The notes beneath the pieces were generated by a model. It saw only the letters and a list, made by a program, of their open reading frames with translations. It was not told the DNA's origin and made no database searches. Positions 35,000 through 44,026 of a stretch of DNA of 64,000 nt are shown piece after piece. The DNA is from Pseudomonas putida (GTDB lineage: Bacteria; Pseudomonadota; Gammaproteobacteria; Pseudomonadales; Pseudomonadaceae). How positions within the stretch are numbered: the first letter of the stretch is position 1; each line of letters begins with the position of its first letter. The position numbers and the translations under genes are program-made. The stretch covers positions 124,001-188,000 of the forward strand of contig NZ_JANHKS010000003.1 in the NCBI RefSeq assembly GCF_028682175.1, written 5' to 3'.

Positions 35000-35719
35000 A
35001 TGCAGTTGTCTAGACAAGATGAGTCCCTCCATCGGGAACCCATGTACCGCGAATTGGCCGACACCCTGCGCCGCGAACTGACCGGCTACAGCGCTGGCGA
35101 GTTCCTGCCCGCCGAAACCCAACTGGCGACGCGCTTCGACGTCAACCGCCACACGGTGCGCCGCGCCATCGACGAACTGGTGCGCGAAGGCTGCCTGTTG
35201 CGCCGCCAGGGCAAGGGCACCCAGGTGCTGGGCCGCCCGCTGGTGTACCCGGTGGCTGCCGAGAGTGCCTACAGCCAGTCGTTGTCGGCGCTGGGCCACG
35301 GTGTCGAGGCGGTGTTGTTGCAGCGCCGCCAGTGCGTGGCCACCCGCGAAGAGGCCGAGCACCTGGGCCTCGAAGAACACGCGCCGCTGATCGAATTGCA
35401 GACCCTGCGCCGCCTCGACGGCCAGCCGGTGAGCCTGATCCGCCATCGCTACTGCGCCAGTCGCACTGCGCTGGTGGCCGATTACAAGAGCGGTTCGGTG
35501 CGCCAGTTTCTCGCCTCCCGCGATTTGCCGCTGACCCGCACCTTCAGCCTGATCGGCGCACGCCTGCCCAGCCGTGAAGAGGCCAGCGTGCTGCTGATGC
35601 CACGTCACCTGCCGGCGCTGACCGTGCTCACCCTTTCCCGCGATGCGGACGGACGTCCGGTGGAGATTGCCCATTCCACCAGCCGCTCCGACCGCTTCCA
35701 GTATCAGATCGTCACCTGA
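35000..35719 (+). CDS. phnF: GntR/UTRA-family regulator of phosphonate metabolism
   Basis: 239 aa from ATG 35000; a GTG at 34979, closer to the AGGAGAG at 34971, would add seven residues, so the start is uncertain. Seen: winged helix-turn-helix about 15-80 (ETQLATRFDVNRHTVRRAIDELVREGCLLRRQGKGTQV) and a UTRA ligand-binding domain about 90-235 (LIELQTLRRLDGQPVSLIRHRYCA, HSTSRSDRFQYQI). Probably a repressor of this operon responding to a phosphonate or pathway intermediate. It lies within the operon between import and core C-P lyase genes, the usual place. Confidence 0.93.
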   Translation: MQLSRQDESLHREPMYRELADTLRRELTGYSAGEFLPAETQLATRFDVNRHTVRRAIDELVREGCLLRRQGKGTQVLGRPLVYPVAAESAYSQSLSALGHGVEAVLLQRRQCVATREEAEHLGLEEHAPLIELQTLRRLDGQPVSLIRHRYCASRTALVADYKSGSVRQFLASRDLPLTRTFSLIGARLPSREEASVLLMPRHLPALTVLTLSRDADGRPVEIAHSTSRSDRFQYQIVT

Positions 35720-35733
35720 TGGAGATGCCTTCG

Positions 35734-36201
35734 ATGACTGCCACAACCGCTTCCACACCCGACGCCGCGCAAAGCGTTCGCCAGCACTGGTTCGGCGTGC
35801 TCTCGCGCACCCACCGGGCAGATCTTGCGCCCCATGAAAACGCCCTGCGCGACGTCGAGTACAGGATGATCCGCGCCCCGGAAATCGGCATGACCCTGGT
35901 CCGTGGCCGCATGGGCGGCAGCGGCGCACCGTTCAACGTCGGTGAAATGACCGTGACCCGCTGCGTGGTGCGCCTGGCTGACGGGCGCACCGGCTACAGC
36001 TACCTGGCCGGGCGCGACAAGGCCCACGCCGAACTCGCAGCGCTGGCCGACGCGCACTTGCAAGGCCCGCAACAGAGCCACTGGATACGTGAACTCATCG
36101 AACCGCTGGCCCAGGCACAAGCCGTGCGCCGCGCCCGACAACAAGCCGAAACCGCAGCGACCAAAGTGGACTTCTTCACCCTGGTCCGAGGAGAGAACTG
36201 A
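35734..36201 (+). CDS. phnG: Carbon-phosphorus lyase core complex subunit PhnG
   Basis: 155 aa from ATG 35734, which has GGAG 9 bases upstream; ATG 35719, overlapping the phnF stop, would add five residues. Seen: QHWFGVLSRTHRADLAPH, RAPEIGMTLVRGRMGGSGAPFNVGEMTVTRCVVRL, and GYSYLAGRDKAHAELAALADA, all PhnG hallmarks. Structural partner of PhnH, PhnI and PhnJ in the cytoplasmic core complex that transfers phosphonate to ribose. Overlaps phnH by one base. Confidence 0.94.
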   Translation: MTATTASTPDAAQSVRQHWFGVLSRTHRADLAPHENALRDVEYRMIRAPEIGMTLVRGRMGGSGAPFNVGEMTVTRCVVRLADGRTGYSYLAGRDKAHAELAALADAHLQGPQQSHWIRELIEPLAQAQAVRRARQQAETAATKVDFFTLVRGEN

Positions 36202-36818
36202 TGGACGCAGTTACCGCAAGTGCAACCCTGTTGCAGCCTGCTTTCGCCGACCCGGTGCTGGATTCGCAGCGCAGCTTCCGCGCCGCTCTCAAGGCGCTGG
36301 CAGGCCCCGGCGTAGCCCAGAGCCTGCTGTCGGCGCAGACCCCGCCGCATCTGGAAGGCCTGGCATCGGCCAGCCACGCCCTGTGCCTGGCGTTGCTCGA
36401 CATCGACACACCGTTGTGGCTGGCGCCCCGGTTCGACACCCAGGCCATCCGCGCCAACCTGACCTTCCATTGCGGCTGCCCGATTGTCAGCGACCGGCAG
36501 AACGCCCGTTTTGCCTTGCTCGACGACAGTCAGTTGCACGACCTGAGTGGCTTCGACCTGGGCAACGACCGCTACCCCGATCAGTCCTGCACGCTGCTGG
36601 TTCAACTGCCGAGCCTCCAGGGTGGGCGCCAGCTTGCGTGGAAGGGGCCGGGGATCGAAAGCAAGAACCACGTCAGCCTGCCGCTGCAAGAGGCGTTCTG
36701 GGAAGAGCGTGAATCGCGCAACGACTTTCCCCGTGGCATCGATGTGTTCTTTCTGGCCGGTAGCGAACTGATGGGGCTGCCGCGCAGCACACAGGTTCTG
36801 TTCAAGGGAGGTGTCTGA
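36201..36818 (+). CDS. phnH: Carbon-phosphorus lyase core complex subunit PhnH
   Basis: 205 aa. Seen: PAFADPVLDSQRSFRAALKALAGPG, DIDTPLWLAP, LTFHCGCPIVSD, GNDRYPDQSCTLLVQLPSL and the C-terminal NDFPRGIDVFFLAGSELMGLPRST, all characteristic of PhnH. It forms part of the G2H2I2J2 core. AGGAGAG precedes ATG 36201, which overlaps the phnG stop; its stop overlaps phnI in turn, so stoichiometric synthesis is likely. Confidence 0.94.
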   Translation: MDAVTASATLLQPAFADPVLDSQRSFRAALKALAGPGVAQSLLSAQTPPHLEGLASASHALCLALLDIDTPLWLAPRFDTQAIRANLTFHCGCPIVSDRQNARFALLDDSQLHDLSGFDLGNDRYPDQSCTLLVQLPSLQGGRQLAWKGPGIESKNHVSLPLQEAFWEERESRNDFPRGIDVFFLAGSELMGLPRSTQVLFKGGV

Positions 36819-37891
36819 TGTACGTTGCCGTCAAGGGTGGCGAACAGGCCATCGACAACGCTCACAAGCTGCTGGCGAAAAGGCGCCGGGGTGATACTTC
36901 GATAGCCGAGCTTGGCGTCGCGCAGATCCAGGAGCAACTGCCCCTGGCCGTGGCCCGGGTCATGACCGAAGGCTCGCTGTACGACGAACAACTCGCGGCG
37001 CTGGCGATCAAGCAAGCGGCGGGTGATCTGGTGGAAGCGATTTTCCTGCTGCGCGCGTATCGCACCACGCTGCCGCGCTTCAATGCCAGCCTGCCCATCG
37101 ACACCTCGACCATGCAGCTCGACCGTCGCTTGTCGGCGACCTTCAAGGATGTACCGGGCGGCCAGTTGCTGGGCCCGACCTTCGACTACACCCACCGGCT
37201 GCTGGACTTCAGCTTGCTGGCCGAAGGCGAATTCCCCGGCCCGCAGACTCGTGCCGAAGCGACGGTTCAGGCCTGCCCGAGGGTGTCTGGCCTGCTGGGC
37301 AAGGAGGGCCTGATAAAAGAGGAGATCGACACCGGTGCGCCGGTGGCCGACATCACCCGCGAGCCGCTGGAGTACCCGGCCAGCCGCGCCGAACGCTTGC
37401 AGGCACTGGCCCGAGGCGATGAGGGTTTCCTGTTGGCGCTGGGGTATTCGACCCAACGCGGCTATGGCCGCAACCACCCGTTCGCAGGCGAAATCCGCGT
37501 CGGTGAAGTCGAGGTCTGGATCGAGCCCGAAGAGCTGGGTTTCCCGATCAGCATCGGCGCCATCGAAGTCACCGAATGCGAGATGGTCAACCAGTTTGTC
37601 GGCTCTGCCACAGAGTTGCCGCAATTCACCCGCGGCTACGGCCTGGCCTTCGGACACGCCGAGCGCAAGGCCATGGGCATGGCCCTGGTGGACCGTTCGC
37701 TGCGGGCCGGCGAATACGCCGAAGAAATCATCTCGCCGGCCCAGCAGGAAGAGTTCGTGCTGGCCCACTGCGACAACGTCGAGGCCTCGGGCTTCGTGTC
37801 GCACCTGAAACTGCCGCACTACGTCGACTTCCAGGCCGAACTGGAACTGATCCGCAAACTGCGCAAGCCTTCCAAGGAGCCGGCTCAATGA
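36818..37891 (+). CDS. phnI: Carbon-phosphorus lyase core complex subunit PhnI (ribose-triphosphonate-forming)
   Basis: 357 aa, normal length. Seen: MYVAVKGGEQAIDNAHKLL at the start, QIQEQLPLAVARVMTEGSLYDEQLAALAIKQAAGD (about 31-65), and YGLAFGHAERKAMGMALVDR near 270-289. PhnI acts as the nucleosidase that, with PhnG, PhnH and PhnL, replaces adenine of ATP by the phosphonate. Start overlaps phnH (TGATG at 36816-36820), and the end overlaps phnJ (ATGA). Confidence 0.95.
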   Translation: MYVAVKGGEQAIDNAHKLLAKRRRGDTSIAELGVAQIQEQLPLAVARVMTEGSLYDEQLAALAIKQAAGDLVEAIFLLRAYRTTLPRFNASLPIDTSTMQLDRRLSATFKDVPGGQLLGPTFDYTHRLLDFSLLAEGEFPGPQTRAEATVQACPRVSGLLGKEGLIKEEIDTGAPVADITREPLEYPASRAERLQALARGDEGFLLALGYSTQRGYGRNHPFAGEIRVGEVEVWIEPEELGFPISIGAIEVTECEMVNQFVGSATELPQFTRGYGLAFGHAERKAMGMALVDRSLRAGEYAEEIISPAQQEEFVLAHCDNVEASGFVSHLKLPHYVDFQAELELIRKLRKPSKEPAQ

Positions 37892-38775
37892 ATGCCGCCA
37901 CAGAACCTCGCCAGCAGCCTCGTGCGCCGCGCGACGAGGCGTACAACTTCGCTTACCTGGACGAACAGACCAAACGCATGATCCGTCGTGGCCTGCTCAA
38001 GGCCGTGGCGATTCCCGGATACCAGGTGCCATTCGGCGGCCGCGAAATGCCGTTGCCCTATGGCTGGGGCACCGGCGGCATGCAGCTGACCGCTGCGATC
38101 CTCGGCGCCGAGGACGTGCTCAAGGTCATCGACCAGGGCGCCGACGACACCACCAACGCGGTGTCGATCCGCCGCTTCTTCGGCCGCACCGCCGGGGTCG
38201 CGACCACCGAGCGTACGCCTGAGGCGACCATCATCCAGACCCGCCACCGGATCCCGGAAACGCCGCTGCACGAAGGTCAGATCATGGTCTATCAGGTGCC
38301 GATCCCTGAGCCGCTGCGCTTCATCGAACCCTCGGAAACCGAAACCCGCACCATGCACGCGCTCAATGATTACGGCGTCATGCACGTCAAGCTGTACGAG
38401 GATATCGCCACCTTCGGCCACATCGCCACGGCCTATGCGTACCCGGTAACCGTTGACGAGCGCTACGTGATGGACCCCTCGCCAATCCCCAAATTCGACA
38501 ACCCGAAACTGGATATGAGCCCGGCCCTGATGCTGTTCGGCGCCGGTCGCGAAAAGCGCCTGTACGCCGTGCCGCCCTACACCCGGGTCACCAGCCTGGA
38601 CTTCGAGGACCACCCCTTCGAAGTGCAGAAGTGGGAGCACAGTTGCGCGATCTGCGGCAGTCGCAAGTCGTTCCTCGATGAGCTGATCCTGGACGATCAG
38701 GGCACCCAGAGCTTTGTCTGTTCGGACACCGACTACTGCGCGCAACGGGTCAACGAGGGGAGGGCTGCGCAATGA
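37888..38775 (+). CDS. phnJ: Carbon-phosphorus lyase, radical SAM subunit PhnJ
   Basis: 295 aa. Seen: all known catalytic elements. Three cluster cysteines are arranged C-x2-C-x21-C (Cys253, Cys256, Cys278), the catalytic cysteine follows in SDTDYC (Cys284), and the glycine that carries the radical in E. coli lies in AIPGYQVPFGG (Gly44). It cleaves the C-P bond of 5-phosphoribosyl-1-phosphonate, releasing alkane and cyclic phosphate. The N-terminus is about 12 residues longer than the E. coli protein. ATG 37888 is fixed by the overlap with the phnI stop and by AAGGAG upstream. Confidence 0.96.
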   Translation: MNAATEPRQQPRAPRDEAYNFAYLDEQTKRMIRRGLLKAVAIPGYQVPFGGREMPLPYGWGTGGMQLTAAILGAEDVLKVIDQGADDTTNAVSIRRFFGRTAGVATTERTPEATIIQTRHRIPETPLHEGQIMVYQVPIPEPLRFIEPSETETRTMHALNDYGVMHVKLYEDIATFGHIATAYAYPVTVDERYVMDPSPIPKFDNPKLDMSPALMLFGAGREKRLYAVPPYTRVTSLDFEDHPFEVQKWEHSCAICGSRKSFLDELILDDQGTQSFVCSDTDYCAQRVNEGRAAQ

Positions 38776-39587
38776 ATGCCGTGCACAGGATTGAGGATCA
38801 GGTGGTTGCCGACCGCACCCAGCCATTGCTCAAGGTCAGTGGCCTGAGCAAGTTGTACGGTCCGGAAAAGGGCTGCCAGGACGTGAGTTTCGAGCTGTAT
38901 CCCGGCGAAGTGCTGGGCATCGTCGGCGAGTCCGGTTCCGGTAAATCGACCCTGTTGTCGCTGCTCAGTGGCCGTTGCCCGCCGGACAGCGGCGTCATCG
39001 ACTATCGCGGCAAGGATGGCCACTGGCTCGACCTGTACAGCGCCAGCGAAGCCGAGCGCCGCACCCTGTTGCGCACCGAGTGGGGCTTCGTCGAGCAGAA
39101 CCCCCGCGACGGCCTGCGCATGGCGGTGTCGGCCGGGGCCAACATCGGCGAACGGCTGATGGCCCAGGGTTTGCGCAATTACCAGCAACTGCGGGCAGCG
39201 GGCCTCGACTGGCTGAGCCAGGTGGAGATCGACCCGGCGCGCATCGACGACCTGCCGCGCACTTTCTCCGGCGGCATGCAGCAGCGTTTGCAGATCGCCC
39301 GCAACCTGGTGTCCGGCCCGCGCCTGGTGTTCATGGACGAGCCCACCGGTGGCCTGGATGTTTCGGTGCAGGCGCGCCTGCTGGACCTGATGCGTGGCCT
39401 GGTGCGCGAGCTGGATCTGGCGGTGGTGATCGTCACCCACGATCTGGCCGTGGCGAGGCTGCTGGCCGACCGGCTGATGGTGATGCGCCGCTCGCGGGTG
39501 GTGGAAAGCGGGCTGACCGATCAGATCCTTGACGATCCGCAGCATCCCTATTCGCAGTTGCTGGTGTCTTCGGTGCTGCAACCTTGA
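38772..39587 (+). CDS. phnK: C-P lyase ABC-type ATPase PhnK
   Basis: 271 aa. Seen: Walker A GESGSGKST (about 55-63), the PhnK-specific RTEWGFVEQNPRDGLRMAVSAGANIGER (about 97-124), signature FSGGMQQRLQIARNL, Walker B RLVFMDEPTGGLDVS and HDLAVARLLADR. Not a transporter ATPase: it docks on the core complex and supports turnover of C-P lyase. ATGA overlap with the phnJ stop. Confidence 0.94.
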   Translation: MNAVHRIEDQVVADRTQPLLKVSGLSKLYGPEKGCQDVSFELYPGEVLGIVGESGSGKSTLLSLLSGRCPPDSGVIDYRGKDGHWLDLYSASEAERRTLLRTEWGFVEQNPRDGLRMAVSAGANIGERLMAQGLRNYQQLRAAGLDWLSQVEIDPARIDDLPRTFSGGMQQRLQIARNLVSGPRLVFMDEPTGGLDVSVQARLLDLMRGLVRELDLAVVIVTHDLAVARLLADRLMVMRRSRVVESGLTDQILDDPQHPYSQLLVSSVLQP

Positions 39588-39609
39588 TCGGACTTTTGGA
39601 GTGGCTTTG

Positions 39610-40341
39610 ATGAACACGCTGATCGAGGTCCAGGACCTCTCGAAAACCTTCACCCTGCACCAGCAGAACGGAGTGGTGCTCAATGTGCTGCGCGGCCTTA
39701 ATTTCTCGGTGCGCGGCGGCGAATGCCTGGTGCCGCACGGCCATTCCGGCGCAGGCAAAAGCACCTTGCTGCGCACCCTCTACGGCAACTACCTGCCGGC
39801 GGGCGGGAGCATTCGGCTGCAGCATCAGGGGCAATGGCTGGAAATGGTCGGCGCGGTCCCTCGCGATGTCCTGGCCGTGCGGCAACAGACCCTGGGCTAC
39901 GTCAGCCAGTTTCTGCGGGTGATTCCCCGGGTCGCGACTCTGGATGTGGTGATGGAACCGGCGCTGGCCCGTGGATGGAGCCGGGATGAAGCCAAAGCCC
40001 GCGCCGAGGAATTGCTCAGCCGCCTGAACATTCCCAAGCGGCTGTGGCAACTGGCGCCGGGTACCTTTTCCGGCGGCGAACAGCAGCGCGTCAACATCGC
40101 CCGCGGCTTCATGGTGCCGTGGCCGGTGATGCTGCTCGACGAACCGACCGCGTCGCTGGACGACGTCAATCGCCAGGTGGTGCTGGAACTGATCAACGAA
40201 GCCAAGGCTGGCGGTGCCGCGCTGATCGGCATCTTCCATGACCGCCTGGCACGGGAGGCGGTGTCCGACCGCCTGCTGGACATGACCCCGCAAGAATCGC
40301 CCGACAAGCACCTGACCGCCAAGGAGTTGCTGCAATGCTGA
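39610..40341 (+). CDS. phnL: C-P lyase ABC-type ATPase PhnL
   Basis: 243 aa. Start ATG 39610 (MNTLIEVQDLSKTF) preceded by TTGGAGTGG; an upstream extension into phnK lacks homology. Seen: Walker A GHSGAGKST with the flank ECLVPHGHSG, GYVSQFLRVIPRVATLDVVMEPAL (about 97-120), signature FSGGEQQRVNIARGF, Walker B VMLLDEPTASLD and IFHDRLARE. In the family it associates with the PhnGHI machinery at the ribose-triphosphonate step. Overlaps phnM by 7 bases. Confidence 0.94.
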   Translation: MNTLIEVQDLSKTFTLHQQNGVVLNVLRGLNFSVRGGECLVPHGHSGAGKSTLLRTLYGNYLPAGGSIRLQHQGQWLEMVGAVPRDVLAVRQQTLGYVSQFLRVIPRVATLDVVMEPALARGWSRDEAKARAEELLSRLNIPKRLWQLAPGTFSGGEQQRVNIARGFMVPWPVMLLDEPTASLDDVNRQVVLELINEAKAGGAALIGIFHDRLAREAVSDRLLDMTPQESPDKHLTAKELLQC

Positions 40342-41519
40342 ACGAACAGATTCTGACCAACGCCAGGGTCGTCACTGCCGATCAGGTGTTCACCGGCACC
40401 GTGGTGCTGCGCGATGGCCTGATCCAGGACGTGCAGACCGGAGTCAGCTACCTGCCACAGGCACAGAACCTGGACGGCGACTATCTGCTGCCGGGCCTGG
40501 TCGAGCTGCACACCGACAACCTGGAAAAACACCTCAGCCCGCGCCCCGGGGTGGACTGGCCCTCTGCGTCGGCGGTGATGAGCCACGACGCGCAGATCAT
40601 CGCGGCCGGTATCACCACGGTGTTCGACGCGCTGTCCATCGGCGACGTCAACCCCAAGGGCAAGCGCATGCAGCAATTGCCCGGCATGGTCGATGCCATT
40701 GCCCGCGCCAACGCCGCCGACATGACCCGCGCCGAGCACCGCCTGCACTTGCGCTGTGAAGTCTGCCACCCCGACACCCTGAGCGTGTTCCGCGACCTGG
40801 TGGAACAGCCGCTGGTGCAGCTTGTGTCAGTGATGGACCATTCGCCGGGCCAGCGTCAGTTCGCCCTGGAATCCAAGTACCGCGAGTACTACATGGGCAA
40901 GTACCATCTGAGCACCGAGCAGATGGACGAATTCATCGTCGAGCAGGTCGCCAACTCGAAGATCTACAGTGACCGTTATCGCAAGGCCATCGTCGACATC
41001 TGTCTGGCGCGCGGCCTGTCGGTGGCCAGTCACGACGACGCGACCGTGGCCCACGTCGAGGAATCGGCGGGCTACGGCATGACCATCGCCGAGTTCCCGA
41101 CCACCCTGGAAGCGGCACAGGCCTGCCGGCGTCTGGACATGAGCGTGCTGATGGGCGCACCGAACATCGTTCGTGGCGGCTCGCACTCGGGCAACATCGC
41201 GGCGGCGACCCTGGCGCAAGAAGGGCTACTGGATATCCTCTCCAGCGATTATTATCCGGCCAGCCTCCTGCAAGCGGCGTTCACCCTGGGCGACCAACTG
41301 GAGCAAAAGCGCGGGCAACTGGGCGATAATGGTCAGGTGACTGGCGCTGGCCTGGCAAAGGCGGTGACCACGGTCAGCCTGGCGCCGGCACGTTCGGCGG
41401 GGCTGAACGATCGCGGCGAGATCCGCGTCGGCCTGCGCGCCGATCTGATCCACGCCCGCGCCGTGGGCACATTGCCGGTGATCCAGCAGGTCTGGCGACA
41501 AGCGAAGAGGGTTTTTTGA
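40335..41519 (+). CDS. phnM: 5-phosphoribosyl 1-phosphonate 5-triphosphate diphosphohydrolase
   Basis: 394 aa, amidohydrolase fold. Seen: LLPGLVELHTDNLEKHLSPRPGVDWP (PhnM version of the HxH motif, here HTDNLEKH), HLRCEVCHPDTLSVF, SVMDHSPGQRQF, SVASHDDATVAHVEES (about 229-244), EFPTTLEAAQACRRL and GAPNIVRGGSHSGN. It hydrolyses the triphosphate to phosphoribosyl-phosphonate, the substrate of PhnJ. Start overlaps phnL, stop overlaps phnN (TGATG). Confidence 0.95.
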   Translation: MLNEQILTNARVVTADQVFTGTVVLRDGLIQDVQTGVSYLPQAQNLDGDYLLPGLVELHTDNLEKHLSPRPGVDWPSASAVMSHDAQIIAAGITTVFDALSIGDVNPKGKRMQQLPGMVDAIARANAADMTRAEHRLHLRCEVCHPDTLSVFRDLVEQPLVQLVSVMDHSPGQRQFALESKYREYYMGKYHLSTEQMDEFIVEQVANSKIYSDRYRKAIVDICLARGLSVASHDDATVAHVEESAGYGMTIAEFPTTLEAAQACRRLDMSVLMGAPNIVRGGSHSGNIAAATLAQEGLLDILSSDYYPASLLQAAFTLGDQLEQKRGQLGDNGQVTGAGLAKAVTTVSLAPARSAGLNDRGEIRVGLRADLIHARAVGTLPVIQQVWRQAKRVF

Positions 41520-42097
41520 TGACAGGCAGGTTGATCTATCTCATCGGACCATCCGGTTCGGGCAAGGACAGCCTGCTGGACGCCGCGCGCGAACCGATGG
41601 CCGCACGGGGCTGTCGGATCGTGCGCCGGGTCATCACCCGATCTGCCGAAGCCCGCGGCGAGGCGGCGCAGGCCGTGAGTGTCGATGAATTCCGGCAGAT
41701 GCAGGCGCAGGGCGCCTTTGCCCTGAGCTGGTTCGCCAACGGCCTGCACTACGGCATTCCGGCAGAGATCGACCAGTGGCTGGCCGACGGGCATGACGTG
41801 CTGGTCAACGGTTCTCGCGGGCATCTCGAACAGGCTCGGGCGCGCTATCCGGACCTTCTGGTGGTGCTGTTGAGCGTCGATCAGGCGGTGTTGCGTCGGC
41901 GTCTGCTGGCGCGCAATCGTGAAACCTCCGGGGAGATCGAGGCGCGTCTGGCGCGCAACGCGCAGTTTGCCGATGAACTGCTGGCGGCGGCCCCGGCCGG
42001 AGGCTCTCCAATCCTGTTGCTCGACAACTCGGGCGCCCTTGAGCAGACCGTCGCCAGGCTGTTGCAGCACATCGACCGGGAGCACGCATGCGCCTGA
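41519..42097 (+). CDS. phnN: Ribose 1,5-bisphosphate phosphokinase
   Basis: 192 aa. Seen: guanylate kinase-like P-loop GPSGSGKDSLLDAAR (about 9-23), RRVITRSAEARGEAAQAVSVDEFRQMQAQGAFALSW (about 38-73) and GVLVNGSRG-type segment DVLVNGSRGHLEQARARYPDL. It phosphorylates ribose 1,5-bisphosphate to PRPP, recycling the ribose carrier of the C-P lyase route. ATG 41519 overlaps the phnM stop; its 3' end overlaps phnP by 10 bases. Confidence 0.93.
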   Translation: MTGRLIYLIGPSGSGKDSLLDAAREPMAARGCRIVRRVITRSAEARGEAAQAVSVDEFRQMQAQGAFALSWFANGLHYGIPAEIDQWLADGHDVLVNGSRGHLEQARARYPDLLVVLLSVDQAVLRRRLLARNRETSGEIEARLARNAQFADELLAAAPAGGSPILLLDNSGALEQTVARLLQHIDREHACA

Positions 42098-42837
42098 ACC
42101 TGCTCGGTACGGGGGATGCGCGGCAGGTGCCGGTCTACGGTTGCCAGTGTCAGGCGTGCTCGGCGGCCCACGCCGATGCTCGCCTGCGCCGCCTGCCGTG
42201 TTCGGCGCTGGTCGAGATGGGCGATCAGCGCTGGTTGATCGACAGCGGCCTGCCGGACCTGTGCGAGCGTTTCCCGCCGCGCAGTTTCAGCGGCATTCTG
42301 CAGACCCACTACCACGCCGATCACGCCCAGGGCCTGCTGCACCTGCGCTGGGGGCAGGGGCTGGTGATTCCGGTGCACGGCCCGGCGGACCCCGAGGGCC
42401 TGTCGGACCTCTACAAGCACCCCGGCATCCTGGATTTCGGCCAGCCGTTCGCGGCGTTCGAAACCCGCCTGTTCGGTGGCTTGCAGGTCACCGCGCTGCC
42501 GCTGGTGCACTCCAAACCGACGCTTGGTTATTTGCTGGAGGGCGAGGGCAGGCGCATCGCCTATCTGACCGACACCGTCGGGCTGCCGGATACGACCGAG
42601 GCGTTGCTGCGCGAGCAGGCGCTGGACGTGCTGGTGCTGGACTGCTCCATGCCGCCGCAACCCCAGACGCCGCGCAACCACAATGACCTGACCCTGGCGT
42701 TGCAGATCATCGATGCGCTTGAACCTGCAAAGGCGGTGCTGACCCATGTGGGCCACACCCTGGATGCGTGGCTGATCGAGCATGCCGATGAGCTGCCGGG
42801 GCATGTGATCGTGGCACGGGACGGCATGACGCTCTGA
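42088..42837 (+). CDS. phnP: Phosphoribosyl 1,2-cyclic phosphate phosphodiesterase
   Basis: 249 aa, metallo-beta-lactamase fold. Seen: GTGDARQVPVYGCQCQACSAAHAD, with the three cysteines of the PhnP structural zinc site, the metal motif THYHADHAQG (about 71-80), HSKPTLGYLLE, YLTDTVGLPD and VLTHVGHTLD. It opens the cyclic phosphate formed by PhnJ to ribose 1,5-bisphosphate, the PhnN substrate. Last gene of the operon; no phnO acetyltransferase is present. Confidence 0.94.
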   Translation: MRLNLLGTGDARQVPVYGCQCQACSAAHADARLRRLPCSALVEMGDQRWLIDSGLPDLCERFPPRSFSGILQTHYHADHAQGLLHLRWGQGLVIPVHGPADPEGLSDLYKHPGILDFGQPFAAFETRLFGGLQVTALPLVHSKPTLGYLLEGEGRRIAYLTDTVGLPDTTEALLREQALDVLVLDCSMPPQPQTPRNHNDLTLALQIIDALEPAKAVLTHVGHTLDAWLIEHADELPGHVIVARDGMTL

Positions 42838-42842
42838 AACCC

Positions 42843-42929
42843 GTAGGAGCGCGCTTGCCCGCGATAGCGTCGTGTCAATCGCCACATGCGGTGCAGATCC
42901 GCCGCCGTCGCGGGCAAGCGCGCTCCTAC
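42843..42929. repeat. REP doublet (GTAGGAGCGCGC family)
   Basis: Left arm GTAGGAGCGCGCTTGCCCGC and its mirrored right arm ending GCGCGCTCCTAC, about 40 bases apart, 6 bases after the phnP stop. It may form the transcript end of the phn operon. Confidence 0.88.
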
Positions 42930-42971
42930 GAAATGCGTCATGTCTGTGACGAATGATTCGCCCGACACACC

Positions 42972-43000
42972 GCCCCGCCGGCAAGCCGTGCTGCTACGGG
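42972..43000. repeat. Single REP-like half (GTAGCAGC family)
   Basis: CCGCCGGCAAGCCGTGCTGC followed by TACGG is one arm of the GTAGCAGC-type repeat without its partner. It lies between the phn operon and the esterase gene. Confidence 0.6.
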
Positions 43001-43102
43001 GATGTGGAGGGCTTTTTTGAAACCAGCACATATCGACAATGCACATCCGCGATCCGCAGCTACGCTGAATCTTCCCTGCACATCGCTCGAGGATTGCGTC
43101 AC

Positions 43103-43924
43103 ATGTCTATTCTGACCCTCAAAGACGGCACCGAATTCTTCTACAAGGACTGGGGCAGCGGTCAGCCCATCGTGTTTTCCCACGGCTGGCCGCTCGATGG
43201 CGATGCGTGGGATGCGCAGATGCTGTTTCTTGGCCAGAAAGGCTACCGGGTGATCGCCCATGACCGCCGCGGCCATGGCCGTTCAGGCCAGACCTGGGAC
43301 GGCAACGACATGGACACCTACGCTGACGACTTGGCGCAGCTGTTCGAAGCGCTGGACCTCAAGGACGCGATCATGATCGGCCACTCTACCGGTGGTGGCG
43401 AAGTGGCGCGTTACATCGGTCGCCACGGCACCTCCCGGGTGGCCAAGGCAGTGCTGATTGGCGCCGTTCCTCCGTTGATGCTGAAAACCGCCGCCAACCC
43501 TGAAGGCTTGCCGCTGGAAGTATTCGACGGCATCCGAGCAGGTTTCAGCGCGGACCGCTCGCAGTTCTTCAAGGACCTGGCCGTGCCGTTCTTCGGCTTC
43601 AACCGCGACGGCGCTAAAACCTCGCAAGGCGCCATCGATTCGTTCTGGTCCATCGGCATGCTGGGCAGCATCAAGGGCGAGTACGACTGCATCAAGGCGT
43701 TCTCGGAAACCGACTTCACTGAAGATTTGAAAAAGATCGACGTGCCGACCCTGATCCTGCATGGCGACGACGATCAGATCGTGCCGTTGGTGGCCTCTGG
43801 CGAGAAGAGTCACAAGCTGGTGAAAGGCTCGACCTTGCACCTGGTCAAGGGCGGATCCCACGGCATGTGCACGGTGCAGGCCGACGAGATCAACGAGATC
43901 TTGTTGGGATTCATCAAGGGCTGA
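43103..43924 (+). CDS. Alpha/beta hydrolase of the arylesterase / non-heme haloperoxidase family
   Basis: 273 aa, full length for this family, whose type member is the P. fluorescens esterase. Seen: oxyanion segment [13 protein letters not shown] (25-37), RRGHGRSGQ (55-63), nucleophile GHSTGGGE (93-100; Ser95), acid in [10 protein letters not shown] (219-228; Asp223 or Asp224) and base in GGSHGMC (His253). Cofactor-free; hydrolyses aryl esters and, at high acid and peroxide, shows perhydrolase activity. ATG 43103 follows GAGGATTG. Stands alone between repeats, so it is probably its own unit. Confidence 0.9.
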   Translation: MSILTLKDGTEFFYKDWGSGQPIVFSHGWPLDGDAWDAQMLFLGQKGYRVIAHDRRGHGRSGQTWDGNDMDTYADDLAQLFEALDLKDAIMIGHSTGGGEVARYIGRHGTSRVAKAVLIGAVPPLMLKTAANPEGLPLEVFDGIRAGFSADRSQFFKDLAVPFFGFNRDGAKTSQGAIDSFWSIGMLGSIKGEYDCIKAFSETDFTEDLKKIDVPTLILHGDDDQIVPLVASGEKSHKLVKGSTLHLVKGGSHGMCTVQADEINEILLGFIKG

Positions 43925-43939
43925 TGCGAACGCTCGACC

Positions 43940-44008
43940 CGTAGCAGCCCGGCTTGCCGGCGGGGGCGTCCTTGGAATCGCTGACGCCGGCAAGCCGGAC
44001 TGCTACGG
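43940..44008. repeat. REP-like inverted repeat (GTAGCAGC family)
   Basis: CGTAGCAGCCCGGCTTGCCG pairs with GCCGGCAAGCCGGACTGCTACG across a short loop. It directly follows the esterase stop. Confidence 0.82.
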
Positions 44009-44026
44009 ATGTTCGCCGCCGATCGT

